Shown: one piece after another, positions 47,787 to 60,318 of the stretch
Layout of the letters: each line of letters begins with the position of its first letter
Numbering within the stretch: position 1 is the stretch's first letter
Origin: Triangularia verruculosa
Lineage: Eukaryota; Ascomycota; Sordariomycetes; Sordariales; Podosporaceae
DNA: 64,000 nucleotides
Reading direction: 5' to 3'
Assembly (NCBI GenBank): GCA_033296885.1
Contig: MU863955.1
Coordinates: 62,001 to 126,000, forward strand
The notes under the pieces: generated by a model
Seen by the model: only the letters and a program-made list of their open reading frames with translations
Told to the model about the DNA's origin: nothing
The model's database searches: none
Translations under genes and position numbers: made by a program

Positions 47787-49089
47787 ATGTCGACCCTAAA
47801 ACGCAAAGCCGGCGCCCAGACAGGCGGTGCCGACGCCAAAAAGGTCAAGCAAGGAAGCATCATGTCGTTTTTTGGAAACAGCTCCCCGGCTACTGGGCCA
47901 ACAAAGTCGAGTTCTGCTGCTGCTGCCCCGACAACGCCAAACTCGTCGTTTTCTGCCCCCCAGCCTGACCCAGCAGCGGCGAGGTTTGACAAGGCGAAAT
48001 GGGTCGCGACTCTGACGCCGGAGCAAAAGAAGCTTTTGCAGCTCGAAATTGACACCCTGGACGAGTCTTGGCTGGTGCACCTCAAGGATGAGATTGTGAC
48101 CAAGGAGTTTTTGGATTTGAAGAGGTTTTTGGAGAGGGAGTATGCTGCCGGCAAAAAGATTTTTCCTCCAAAGGAGGATGTCTACTCTTGGTATGCTTTG
48201 CTCCCGTGTTTCTTGTTTTGGTGTATATCTAACCTCCCTTGTTAGGTCTCGCCATACTCCCTTCACTCAAGTCCGCATCGTCATCATAGGCCAAGACCCC
48301 TACCACAACCACAACCAGGCCCACGGCCTCGCCTTCTCCGTCTTGCCGCCAACTCCAGCGCCGCCCTCCCTCAAAAATATCTACACTTGTCTCGCGAAAG
48401 ACTACCCTTCCTTTAATCCTCCCCCCAATAAGGGAGGTCTGCTGACTCCTTGGGCGAAACGCGGTGTCCTCATGTTGAACACCTGCCTTACCGTCCGAGC
48501 CCACGATGCCAACTCTCACTCCAACCGCGGCTGGGAAAAGTTCACCCAGAAGTGCATCGACCTCGTCGCCACCAAGCGAACAAAGGGCGTTGTCTTCCTC
48601 GCCTGGGGCACCCCAGCCGGCAAACGTGTATTGAAGGTGGATCAAAAGAGGCACCTGGTCTTGAAGTCTGTTCACCCCTCCCCGCTCTCGGCATCCAGGG
48701 GCTTTTTTCAGTGCGGTCACTTCCGAAAGGCGAACGAGTGGCTCGGGGACCGGTACGGACTCCAGGGGAGGGTCGACTGGGCTTTGATTGAGGGGGAGTC
48801 AGTGCTGGAACACGATATTCCATCGCCGAAGCCAAAGATGGAGAAGGGGGAGGTGACGAGACGGGTGGAGGAGGTGGTGAGAGGGGCAGTGATGGGACAG
48901 AGGCTGGATCTCAATGAGATTGCGCAGGGACTTAGCCCGGGGAGGAGGAGCTCGCAGGAGAGTAAGAGTCCGGAGGAAAAGTCAAAGGGAAAGGGGAAGA
49001 GCAAGGCAGTGGAGGAGGATGATGGGGAGAATATGGCCCCTGAAGAAGAGGAGGAGTGGGATGCGCTGATGAGGGAGAAGGGGCTTTGA
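47787..49089 (+). CDS. ung1: Uracil-DNA glycosylase (Ung1)
   Basis: Exons 47787-48190 and 48246-49089 (donor GTATGC, acceptor TTGTTAG) give 415 aa. Family 1 UDG removes uracil from DNA to start base-excision repair. The water-activating motif GQDPYHN is at about residue 149, with the downstream FSV Phe of the uracil pocket, LLTPWAKRGVLMLNTCLTV, and the Leu-loop HPSPLSASRGFFQCGHF at about 277. The N-terminus carries a consensus PCNA box QGSIMSFF (QxxIxxFF) at about 22-29. The C-terminus has an unusual extension of roughly 100 residues, Lys/Glu-rich and acidic at the end (EEEEEWDALMREKGL). No clear mitochondrial presequence is seen on this start. Confidence 0.97.
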
Positions 49090-49949
49090 AAGGCCGTTTT
49101 TTTCCAATTGGGTTCCAAGCTATGTGGTGCTCTGAAAGATGCAACTTTTTTACTGTTGCAGTATGGTGGTGTTGTTGGAAAGGGACGGGGCTGATATCAG
49201 GTTGGTGATAGCCATGGATATGTATTGTGAAGAGGGGAGAGGCGTTTGTTTATTGCAGTCAGTGTTTCTTTGTGATGGAATATTTATGAGGGAACAAAGT
49301 ATGAAAGAAATGGTATAGGATGGTAAGGGATGGAATCAGCAAAGGGATTAGGGATGGGGTAGCATGTATGATGGATGGATTGATGTACGGATTTATGAAA
49401 AAACAACAACAGCAACAATCTGGGGAGGCAAGAAGCCTGGACTGTCTCGTATTTGGCATTTTGCTGGAAGTTGCTGGATCGGATCTTGCTGGAGCAAAGG
49501 TGTTTGTGTGTGTTTTGTGTGTGTACTGTGGCTTATGGGTATGCTTGGTAGAAAGCGACTGGAAGGGTGATTGTTCTAATTACATCTGTTCTTGCGCTCA
49601 AGATCTTGATTTCATGAGATTTTTTTATCTACGAAATTAATGGGGCAAATAGGATCCCCCGAGTGACTCTTGATTTCCGTGCAGGTTCAATCTTTGCATT
49701 TTCTAGCCTCAGAATGTGACTGCATATCAACGACGCCGTGGCGGAGATTTCCCAGCTGCGTGAGACAGTTCTGTACTATCATGTACATATTATTTGCAGG
49801 TGGGCAGATTGCCACACCACAGTTGCTGTACAACTCGGGGGTTTGAGAAGTGACAAGCTTCTGGTTGTGTTCTGGCGTTGGTTTCCTTCCTGCTGTGTAA
49901 ATAAATACCCACCGCCCACCCCTTGAACTGGCCGCCGTGGAAAATACCA

Positions 49950-49986
<37 letters not shown>

Positions 49987-52900
49987 CATGCTCCAAAACC
50001 ATCCGAAGAATAAAGCGTGTGTCACTGTTTGCTTCTCACCACTGTTTCTTTTCACCAAGGCTGTAACTTGCTTTTGTGTGACCCAGCCGGTAATACCAAC
50101 GGAAATTGAGCCGCAAGTCGGTCTCAGGAGTTGCGGCTACCTGCTCAAGTTCTCGGAGGGTAAAAAAAAAGCCTCGAAGAAAGTGGACACTTCTATCAAA
50201 TGTCTCGCGGACTCGAGGCGGCTATCGTGGGGGGGGAAGGGGACGCCTTGGATCGGCCCGGCCCGAGTCCCCATGACGAATACTGGTGCCGATGATGGAC
50301 TGAGAAAGAAATGTAACCGTTCTTTTGAACCTGGGATAGGGCATGTGCCCGTCTCAAAGTCTGGCATATCGCTTCCGAGTCATGGTATCAGATGGTCAAA
50401 GCAGTACCATTAGATTGACCTAACCAGGTCGAACGAAAAAAGAAAAAAAAAAGATACCTCCCTTGCACTCGGTGACACCTCTCCGGGAACTTTCATAACC
50501 AAAGAAGCCGACACTTGTTCGTTTCAGCAAACGAGCAACAACCGACGGAATGGTGCACGAGTAATGACCCCCCTTCTGTTGATGACATCACTCAACTTTT
50601 TTGTCCCTGCAATGTTTTGTCGTCCAGGCTGTGCCAACCGCAGCAGAGGCTTAGCGTGTCGGCAGATATCGAGAGCTGTCCGGGGTATCCTATGCAGAAG
50701 AGTACGGGGATAGTGCTGGAACATAAGAGAGCAAAATCCCCGAGATCTGAGAGCCGCAATTCCCGTGGGACAAGGGGAGGATGGGGCAACAGAACAATTT
50801 GTAGGTCACGATATTTACTTGGTGATAAGGCTATGTGCGAAGTAAGAAAGATCGTTCGACTTACACCGGAAGAAGCCGAAGTCCAAGACAGGAAGGCGGC
50901 CCGCCTGAATGAGGGCCGTGATTGGCTCGAAGGCGGCGATCAAGGGTCTGGAGATCAAGCTGCGACATGGCCGATGTGGTCCGGGTCATGCCAGTTCTTG
51001 GAGGGATGGCTCGGCAGGCTACGGGATCGCAGCATGGAGTTGGGAGCTTGCAGCGAATTGCGAACGGATATCTGCGACGGTGCGAGGATTACCGAGTCGA
51101 CGGATGGGCTGGGGTTGTTGATCGAGGATGGTCCAAGGCAGCGAAGCTAGCATCTAGCGGGCTTTGATATCCATGTAAGCTGTGTCACAAGCATGATGCC
51201 GTGCATGCTCGTCCGATCATGATCACCACCTAGACAGCGAGCAGAGCTCTGGTTTTAACAGACAGTTTGCAGGCGAGCCATATGCAGGTCCTGTCCAGGG
51301 TGGCAGCTTTCATGCGGACGCACCCCGACATCCCGCACCTCCTCCAACCACAAACGCCATGAGTTTTCCCAACTCGATAGCTGGGAGCAGGCAGTCAGTA
51401 GCCGTGTCTCAAGTGCAATGCGTCCAGGTCTGGTTGGCTGCCCGAATGCCGGAGACATGGCGGTGATCGCACTCTTGTTCATGGAGGGTATGGCGTTGGA
51501 GTTGACAGCGAAGCGTGCAGATGGAGTACATTCTGTCCTATGGCCGGGCACCGAGAGACCCAGCTCTGCCGAGGTTGGCTCATCTCCAGCCAATGAAGCT
51601 CGCCGATAGTCCAGCATCTTCTTGACTGGCTGGTAGTCCAGGCTCTGGTTGTGATCGGTCTGCTTGCACGGGATGCGTTGTCACTTTCCAGATCATGCGG
51701 AAGCGCAGTATCAGTCCATGACGAGCGGTTGGACAGAGGGTACTGTAGGTAAGGTAGCAGAAATGGGGCAACCCCACCCCCAACGCTTTTTCAGTGACCA
51801 TAACATCTCCCCACGTTGGATGTATTAGTCTGGGGTGCTGCAGGTCGGTGTAAGTGAGCTGAGATGTGGATGTCTGTACCTACTTCAAGTGCCGAGCCGA
51901 GTTCATCTCGTGCACCACAGAGGGATTGCGGCCACCAGATGGTCGAGGAGAGGTGTGTGTGGGAATATTGACATTTTCGAAGGTCGCGGGTGGTTTGTGA
52001 AAAGAATAATAGCACAAAAAGCATATTTGTCCAGGGTGCATCATGTCCAGTCAAGAGTCAGAAATCACCAGTCTCGAATTTCAGCGGAGCCAAGATGAAA
52101 CAAGGGAATGAGATCACGGAGGCACAAGAACAGGTAGGTACCCTGTGAGAGCAACCCCCCCTTCCACCACCAACAACCCCACTTGTCACGAACGTCGGGC
52201 ACGACTCCAGGAGGAGCGACTCAGCCTGGTACCCAATGTCCAAGGCTAGAGCAGAGATCCACGAGGACAGCGGTAAAACAAAAACTGTCCATGGCCCGAC
52301 TTGTTGGCGGCGCGCTGAAGGAAATCCAATCCTCAGAGTAGAGCCGCGTGGGTGTTCTCGCGCCCAGCGCCGCCCTCATTTAAAAGATCAAGCGCCCGGA
52401 ACACAGCTTCCTCATCTCACTGACACGCTTAAGAGATATATAATATTCGGTCCTGGTCTGTTCCTGAACGGGCTGCAGCAAATCGTTAGCAATTGCAGCT
52501 CGACACAGCAACTAATCCCGATTCAGCCTGTCACCCAAGACACGAGGTCACTTTTGGCCCACGTCCCCGCGAAACGCTACTTTCAACGAGAACCCACGCG
52601 CCCTCCCGACCCAGTGAAGCAATTTCCTGGGGCCTGCTCAACCGGGCCGCCATCACAGTCCCAGCGCCCCTGAAGAACAGCTCGACGCCCGCCCGGAGCG
52701 ACATCGCCAGCTTTTTCAGTTTCCTAATTCTTCCACTACCTTGCCATTCACCTCTTCGTCCAACCAATTCTCCTTCTCCGAGCACTCGTTTTTGCCTCTC
52801 TTTGATACCCATAGCACCCTTGCCAGCCCTGCTGCGACACCATTTTCATCACTGACACCTTGGCGGGACGTACTGCCCAATCGAGCCACCACCCCCAGAC

Positions 52901-53125
52901 CGCCGCCAATTACTCGCTCAGCTTGAGCTCGCCGACCAAAATAAATATTTCTTTTTTCCTTTCTTTTCGTCCGAAGGGTAGCATATTTTACAGCAATTCC
53001 CGCCCACCACCGTCCGTGGCCGATTCGCTCCGTTTTCTCCCCCGCTCAACCCAGTTTTCGACCATTGAATGTTTCGGTCTTCAACTCCTGACCCTCAAAA
53101 ACCCAAGACACGCTTCTGGAACAAG
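49090..53125. other. 4-kb intergenic region and msb1 leader
   Basis: It holds the ung1 3' flank, a GT repeat at 49954-49983, and a long upstream region for msb1 with several upstream frames (for example 52236-52673). The frame ending at 51150 first meets an ATG at 50692 and is not convincing as a gene. Confidence 0.45.
49954..49983. repeat. GT dinucleotide microsatellite
   Basis: About fifteen perfect GT units on the plus strand. Confidence 0.95.
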
Positions 53126-56100
53126 ATGCCGAGTCTCTTCTCCCGCCTCAAGGGCAAGGACGGGAAGAAGTCCAAAAAGGGCCAGCTCGATCTCGACGAC
53201 CAATTAGCAAAGAAGCCACGATGGGAAGGAGACGCATGGGCTCGCAAAACAGTCGAGCCTGAGGAGGTGGAGGAATTGCTTCGCTATTCTACAGAAGAGC
53301 TCAAGGCGCGAGGTATGACATCAATTTCGGCACTGCTGCTGCTACTGCTGCGCCCGCCCTCCACTCCCCAGAGTGGCCCGCATCTGAAAACGCGCCTCTT
53401 TTCTCCCCGTGCCACCTTGTCGGATCAATTAGCTAACGGCTAGCTTGCAGCTCTCGATCTTCCCTTTTTGCTACTCCCCTTCCGACCAACATCAGACCCG
53501 AGTGCCGTCCGCACCTTTGTGCGACACTTTTTCGGCAACAGAGATGGCGCCCAAACACTGCGTGGAGAGGCATTGGCGCAGGAGCTGCGGATGACGGAGC
53601 CCATGGTATGGCTGAAACGGTGCTCTGGCGATGCTGATTCGAGACACGATGCTGACTGTGGTACAGGTTATTTCGGGCGTCGTCAAATGGTGCTGGAGCA
53701 GACTCCCAGGTGGTGTGGTAGGATGGGACTCGTATGAGCTGTTCAGTCTGGGAGAGCAAGACTCGAACCTGGCCAGAGACTCATTCAAGACCTTCATTCC
53801 GCTCAGCTTTGAGAACAGGAAGGCGCAGGCGCAAATTGTCTTTCATTTTTTCGATATCCTTTCGGCAATTGCCGCTCACGGGAAGATGAACGGGTTCGGC
53901 GGCCGCAAGCTCTCGCGGATGGCTGCATGGTGGGCGTTCGAGCAGACAGAGGCTGACAGGGCAAATGGGTTTGAGGGCGCATACAAGGCCTGGCTCAAGT
54001 AAGTGCTTGGCGGAGGTGTAAGGGGAACAAACATGCGAACTGTACTAACCGTGGATTAGGGCGGCCGATGCGACAAGCCACCTATTCTTCGCCTATCTTC
54101 GCTCTCTTGCTCCAGAACCAGTTGTTGGCGGCATCTCCCTGTTACCCATGTCGTTGCAGAAGCTTCTTCAGGAGACCGAATACCCACCGCAAAGACCCCA
54201 TCTCTTACAAACATCGACGTACAGGGTAGCCATGATTGTCGATACTGTTTCGCCAACACCGTTTGCTCTTCTGCGCCGAGCCAACCATTTTCAGTACCGC
54301 GACGACGACCGGGCTCTGAAGCAGTGGTCCGAGTACGAAGATCCTATCAAGGCTTTGACTGAGGAATGCGTGAGAGTTCTTAGGGCGATCTCTGCTGCAA
54401 ACCAGTCACAAGCTGTTTCGAGTTCCAAACACTCTACTAGTCTTCGCGACGCTTCCTGGTCTCGATTCGAAGATATCGGATTTGCAAGTGCCTTGGAAGA
54501 GGAAGACGAGACGGACGATTCAATGGCACTCCAGCGACAACAGCTGGGAATGCGAAACACGCCTGCCTCTGGTAACGACTTGGGGCGGCCAACGACTCCT
54601 TCTTGGGCAGACTTCTTGTCATCGGGATTCGTCGATGAGAAGAATAACACAAGCCACTTGCTGCCACCGGACAAGGTCCTCCCTCCCATCGACACCAACT
54701 TTCGGCAACGCAGCTCGCAGTCCCACAGACCGAGACTTGAGAATGAAAACCATCTCGAACCTGGCGAGCTCGCTAGCATCACCCGCTTCGATCTTGATGA
54801 CGCTTTCTGGTGGGTTTGGCTGACTAGTTTGGCCCCTGAGGAGACTTCTGAAAGGAAGTCTACCTTTGGTCGCTGTGCTGTTATTGAGACTATTATTCGA
54901 GACGGCCGCTGGTTGGTCATGGAGGAAATCGTCAAGGGTGCTGCTCCTGATCCAGCAGAGGGAGCTTACATTGCGGAGAAGAAGGGATTCTTTAGCTGGA
55001 CTCGTCGCGGAAAGACGTCCGGTTTGAGCAGGAGGAAGTCTACGGCTGGAAAGCACGCGCTGGAAAAGAGCGACAAGTACCTGAACACAAGCTCGACCAT
55101 GGGCTTCAGCAAGACGAGTATTGGACCTGACCAGCATGCCAAGATCCAAGCAGCTGCACAACAGCTTCAGGCACAGGAGAGGCAAAAGGCACAGCCCCAG
55201 ACGGTGGAGCGAAGGGGAAGAAGCGATGCCGACTACATGCACGAGAAGACCAACAGCGTCTTTACACTACAGGCAAGCATTTTGAACGAGGCGTCCCCGG
55301 CTGTTAAGTGGGCTAGCAAGTATGATAAGGACGCGATTCGGGAGGCCTACCTGGCAGACAACAGTGCTGGCCGCGGGGAAAGCACAGCTTCAAGTGTCAA
55401 TGGAATTGCCGCCTCTGCTACTAACGGAAACGAGCTCCCGCCTCAGCTGCCACCCAAGTCCACACCTCAGCCCCAGCCGGCCCCGATTACTATCCCCGCG
55501 CCAGCTACCGTTGCGCCTCGCACAGAAACACCGACCCCGGAGACCCCCAGGGCCACAGACAAGGAACTTGAAGCACCTAAGGACCTCCACCCAGTTGAAC
55601 GGGAATCCAATGTAGGTCGTAGCACACCGGTGCCACCGCCCAAGGATCAGATTGCTAGCATCACCAGCGTGGAGTTGGCTCGTGAGCAGATGGTTTCGCC
55701 TGACCTTGACAGCTCCGACAAGAAGCAGAGTAAGCTTCACAAGGAACTGGCCAAGAGCCCTACCTCTACCGGCGGTTTTAGGAAACTGTTTGGTCGTGCT
55801 CGTAGGTCGTCCAAGATCCCTGACAGTGCACCTGAGCAAGTCAACGCCATGCTTGCATCCCCTACTGCTGTTATCCCGGAGCAGCCTCGGCAGCAAGAGG
55901 CTTCTCAACCGGCCCCAGCCCCGCAAGAGCCGGTTACAGCGCCTGTCACTCGCAAGGCAGTTCCTCCTCCATCAGTCCCCGTTGCCGCCCCTGCTCCCGC
56001 CCCGGCTGCTGTCCCTGAGCCCGAGGCTGCTGAACCTACCTACGAACCATCCGTTCATGAGGATATTTCCCGCGTCAACACGAGGGATGCCGCTGCTGCC

Positions 56101-56694
56101 ACTGAGGAGTTCTCGCGCTTCGATCAAGGACCCCTTCTTGACCAGCCCGCCTTTGTCCCAGATGGAGATGACACTGATACCGACGATGCCGTGCCCCCTC
56201 CTATTGCCCGGCACTCGTCTCGTTCGCCTCTGCCATCCCCATCGTTGCAGCAGGGTTCTAAGCAAGAGGCTTTTACCCCCCCTTCTGCCCCAGCCCCAAC
56301 CCTAGCTCCTGCTCCTGCACCAGTGAAGCGTCAACTCCCAGTCCCCGAACGCGCTGTACCTGAGGCGATGGACCGCTGGGCTCAGATTCGTAAGAACGCT
56401 GCTGAGCGCGCGGCCCAGCGCGGACCAGGTTCCCCAGCTTCTCCACCATCTCCGGAGATGCGGAGACCTGCTCCCAGATTCGCCAGAAAGGACGACGGCG
56501 ATGAGGATACAAGCGGCGAAGAGAGTAAGTCATATTGTATTTCTTGAAGTATTGCCAGGTCTAACTAACGCTTTTCTTCAGCCATCGAATCCCGCGTAGC
56601 CCGTATCAAGGCCAGAGTGGCTGAATTGACAAGCAACCAGGAAGGAATGGGAGGACCAGGTGCCCGCTCACCGCCGCCTCCAATCCGTCGTTAG
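53126..56694 (+). CDS. msb1: Msb1-type morphogenesis protein (Msb1/Mug8 domain)
   Basis: Five exons: 53126-53312, 53451-53605, 53667-53998, 54060-56524, 56582-56694; 1083 aa. An in-frame ATG at 53069 could extend it by 19 residues; MPSLFSRLKGKD from 53126 resembles the usual start. Residues about 60-470 form the Msb1 domain: RALDLPFLLLPFRPTSDPSA, then SGVVKWCWSRLPGGVVGW, FDILSAIAAHGKMNGFGGRKLSRMAAWWAF, and HLFFAYLRSLAPE. Family members act with Rho1/Cdc42 signalling at sites of polarised growth. The C-terminal half is disordered and Pro-rich with many PxxP segments, ending in a short Arg-rich helix encoded by the last exon. Yeast Msb1 is a multicopy suppressor of bud-emergence mutants; activity here is inferred. 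Confidence 0.88.
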
Positions 56695-57945
56695 GAGCGA
56701 TACAGTTGCGGCTTCCCAACCAGATCCCGGCGAAAGACAGAGCTTTCGCAGAAGAGGAGCTCCCTAATGAATCGTCAATATCTTTACTACCTACCATAAT
56801 CACGGAACACCACCAAAACACACCATTGAGCTCCTTAGAATGAAAAGGAAAAAAGGGGGTAATAAGGAAAAAAGAAATTTTCTTCTCTACATTGAAGCAA
56901 GATTGGAGTGAGAGATTCTCCACAGGCCATATCGATACTTTTTTTGATGTACACAAACACAAACACACACACACACACACTCAGACACATGTTTGTTACC
57001 CCAGTCGTGTTTATGTTCGAACTTCTTTCAAGCAGACCACCGCAGGCTTTTCTTTTTTTTTTCCTTTTTTTTTGCTTCTTCTCTGATTCTTGGTTTTGTT
57101 TTGTTGTTGTTTCTGTGTGGTGTGGGATACCCTTGTCTTTCATGGAAGACAAAAAATTGAAAAGGGGGAGCAAGAAGAGGAAAAGAAAGGGGAAGTGTGT
57201 AAAAGCCACGCCCCTCTAGAATCGTACTCGTAATATACCACCTTTGTGCCTTTTTTTTTTTGTGTCTTTGACAAGATTTGATGTTATCTGCTGCTGTCAT
57301 TTGTTGTCATCATAGCTGCATTTTATCTTTTGAGGATTTAGTGGGAGTTATTTCGTCTTGTTTCTGTTCAAAGCAAAATATTGAGTTGGGAATACTTTTT
57401 AAGAGGAAATAGGAAGGGGCAGTTCTGTCTACTTCTATTTGAATAATCAGTCTACTATACTTATGATACCACCATCGTGTCTCCAGTCATATCGAGCAGA
57501 TAGGGTTTCGCTTTGGTAATTCAACGGTTGTCTCGGTGTAACAAAGAATAAACCGGTTTGACAAGCGCTATGCATGCTGCTTCGTACACATATTGGTAAT
57601 GGTCATTGCCAGTAACAGATGAAGGTTACTGAATATGTGTGCCACTCTCAAGAGTTTCCTATATTGGTTTCTTCCACGGTTGCACGTAACAGCCTAGAAA
57701 GGGTAAGATAAACTCTTTATCAATCACAGTACCAGCCCACTCAAGCAAAGCATGATTTGTATGCCATGATCAATGAAGCCGCTGACAGATCGCTACCATT
57801 TAAGAATTATCATCTTGTCGTAAAAGCCACCAATGCTGTCTGCCCTGGCTAGATCAACAATGTCCACCCCCTTTCTAGACTTGAAGATGAGAGATGACGC
57901 TTGTTTTGGCTGCTGAACCATGACAAGCCTTTTACCGAAAGCACG
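56695..57945. other. Convergent 3' flanks of msb1 and the orphan gene
   Basis: No supported gene. It contains an AC repeat at about 56960-56980 and several T-rich tracts (57050-57075, 57251-57261) likely in the msb1 3' region. Confidence 0.5.
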
Positions 57946-60318
57946 CTATCCGACTCTCCAGTCGTGGGCATCAGACGAGGTAGTGCGGTTGTCATCGCCG
58001 CTCTCATCTTCACCCGACTCTTCACCGCCACCTGCATCTGCTTCTCCAGCAGCCGCTTCTCCAGCAGCCGCCTCTCCTCCAACAGCCGCCTCTCCTCCGA
58101 CTGTCCCTCCTCCGGCAACTGTCCCTCCTCCGGCAACTGTCCCTCCTCCGGCAGCCGTCGCCCCTCCCGTAACCCTTCCTCTTCCAGCAACCCTTCTTCT
58201 TCCAGCAACCCTTCTTCTTCCAGTAACTGCCGCTCCTCTAGCACTCAGCGCGTTGTCGCCCACTGGCCCTCCGTGATCGCCGCCCTCCTCCTCAGATCCC
58301 TCGTATGAGGACAGAGACAAGCCGCTGTAATTATTGTCCGCTAGTGAGCTCACGAGATCTCTAAATGACCTTATATCTTCATCACTGAATGTGACAGGAT
58401 CGCCGACCCCATCATCACTGTCATCATCATCAGATCCTCTCTGTGAGTCCAGGAAGAAGTCATTGTAGTTGAACCTCGGCAGATGGCGCGGCGGTCTTGC
58501 CCCCGGGCTTCCTCCATCACCAGCTGCTGCTTGACCACCAGCCCCTCCTTCAACACTGTCCTCATCGTCAGATCCTCTTTGTGAATCCAGGAAAAAGTCT
58601 CCGTAGCGAAAGCTTGGATAATTCGATACTCGGGGCGGTGGATCTGCCCCCGGGTTTTCTCCAGCACCAACTGCTTCTTGACCACCAGCCCCTCCTTGAC
58701 CACCAGCTCCTCCTTGATCACTGTTCTCATCGTCGACTTCTTCATTTGAGGAGGAGGAGGATGAGTCACTGTGATGCGGTGAACTCCCCCTAGGGTTGCC
58801 TCTGCCACCAGGTGGTCTTCCACCACCACCGGCTCCTCCTCCTCCACCAGGTGGTCTTCCACCACTACCAGCTCCTCCTCCTTCACCAGCTCCTCCTCCT
58901 TCACCAGCTCCTCCTCCTCCACCAGCTCCTCCTCCTCCACCAGCTCCTCCTCCTCCACCAGCTGCTCGAGGTGCTCCTTCCCGAATATGAGCCCCCGAAT
59001 CAAATTTCGCCGCATCTGGATCAGAATTCGCCAGACAAAGTTCACTGTAAGTAACTCTCGGCCGACACAGTTGCGTGGTACCTGTGTTTCCCTCTCCACC
59101 TGCTTGTCCTTGTCCATCAGCCGCCGCCCTATCACTCCCCTCCCCTCCCATTGGCACCGCGCCACTCGACGCCCTTGTACTGCCGTTTGTTTGCTCACTC
59201 GATCTGGCGTCTTCGCCCACGAAGAGATCCTCGGAGCTGACACCCTCATTCTCCGAGTCTTGTAGCCCATTCATTACGGCCGTTGGTAGTTCGCCCTTCA
59301 GCTCTAGGATCATCGACAGAAAGGCCCCAAGATCGTTCAAAAAAGAAGCCGGCGGATCCTCCGGGAGTCCCCTGCAGTGCATGCTTTCCAGCGCGGAGTA
59401 TACTGACACTATGCGGTAACCCCCCGAGTTCGTCGGCGAGGCTGCCTCAGCAACTCCTGGGAGTATATGTATATCTTCACCCACGGTGGGAGCCACTGAA
59501 GGGGCGCGACACCCCAAAGAACCCAGGGTGCTCACCCTGTTCCCCGGTTGCTCGGTTTGAGCGCCCCTTTGCTCTCTTTTTGGTGTGGGGCATACAAGAG
59601 AGTCGGTCTTTCTATACCCTCTTGCGGATGATATGGCATGGCTGAACTTTGTGAGCAATGGGCTTTTTGCTGAGGAGATTACTGAGCCTGGTGCTGATAA
59701 CCATGAGTTGATTTTGGCCTCGTTGCCAACCGGTGTTGCTTCGTGGAGCCACTCTCTATGGAGCCCATCCAGTGCCTGGGTCATCGGTCCTGCGGGGGGT
59801 AAAGTTAATTGCCGTAGATTCTCTTCTGTGAGCCTGACCCCCTCTTCCCGAGGCTCTGTTGTATTGTGTTCTCTCGTTGGACTATTTGTCGGTTCGGACC
59901 TTGCTTTCTTTGCTAGATTGGGCTTTGCCTGTTCCATCTCAGACTTTGCACCAGATCCGGGGCCTGAATGTACCTTGACTCCGCCGGGGAACCACTAGTC
60001 CTTCCTTGCCTCTTCTGTGCAGAACCAATACCGACCACCAAACTCGTCGCTGGCTCCTTGTCGTGCTTGAGCCTTCAGCGTGGGCATAAGGTCTTCAAAC
60101 AAAGAGGTGCTCTCTGGTTTGTGGTAAAAGTGGCCCGGGGCAGCCTTCAGAGTCTGGTGTGCTGACACGACCCTCCATGGCATGCCTGTGTGCTTTCTTT
60201 TCTTTACTGGAGGTTTCGTATTCTTGACCAGGTTGCTGAATGGAACACCTAAAGGAACGCCTGGGAGAATGCCTCTCCTTGACCTAAGGTGCTGTCTCTC
60301 AGCCGGCGTCATCCTCAT
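57946..60318 (-). CDS. Gly-rich orphan gene with one in-frame TAG (recoded or disrupted)
   Basis: Minus-strand frame starting at the ATG 60318 runs 107 codons to a TAG at 59997-59995, then stays open in the same frame for a further 683 codons to the stop at 57946; an internal ATG at 59937 could start a 663-aa product. Composition is continuous across the stop (TEEARKD, TAG, WFPGGVKVHSGPGSGAKSEM). The N-terminal part is basic (KKRKHTGMPWR). The middle has two copies of a repeat containing DFFLDSQRGSDD, separated by about 45 residues, and long GGGGGA/GGRPPGG runs. The C-terminus has GGGTVAGG and EAAAGEA repeats. No known domain. Options: nonsense-disrupted gene, A-to-I mRNA editing of UAG to UGG, or a 66-nt GC-AG intron spanning the stop (GAG before GCAAGG, acceptor GTGCAAAG). 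It is divergent from ost1. Confidence 0.6.
58160..59000 (-). repeat. Low-complexity Gly-rich coding repeats
   Basis: Tandem 18-nt units (CTCCTCCTCCACCAG on the plus strand) at about 58820-58970 and related blocks at 58080-58230 encode GGGGGA, GEGGGA and GGGTVA on the minus strand. They also create artificial Pro- and Leu-rich open frames on the plus strand. Confidence 0.85.

Noticed and set aside
50515..51150. 211-codon plus-strand frame
   Set aside because: First ATG is only at 50692, leaving about 150 codons with no recognisable family or splice support.
57920..59054. Pro-rich and Leu-rich open frames on the plus strand (for example 58796-58990)
   Set aside because: Antisense shadows of the Gly-rich minus-strand repeats; composition follows directly from the repeat units.
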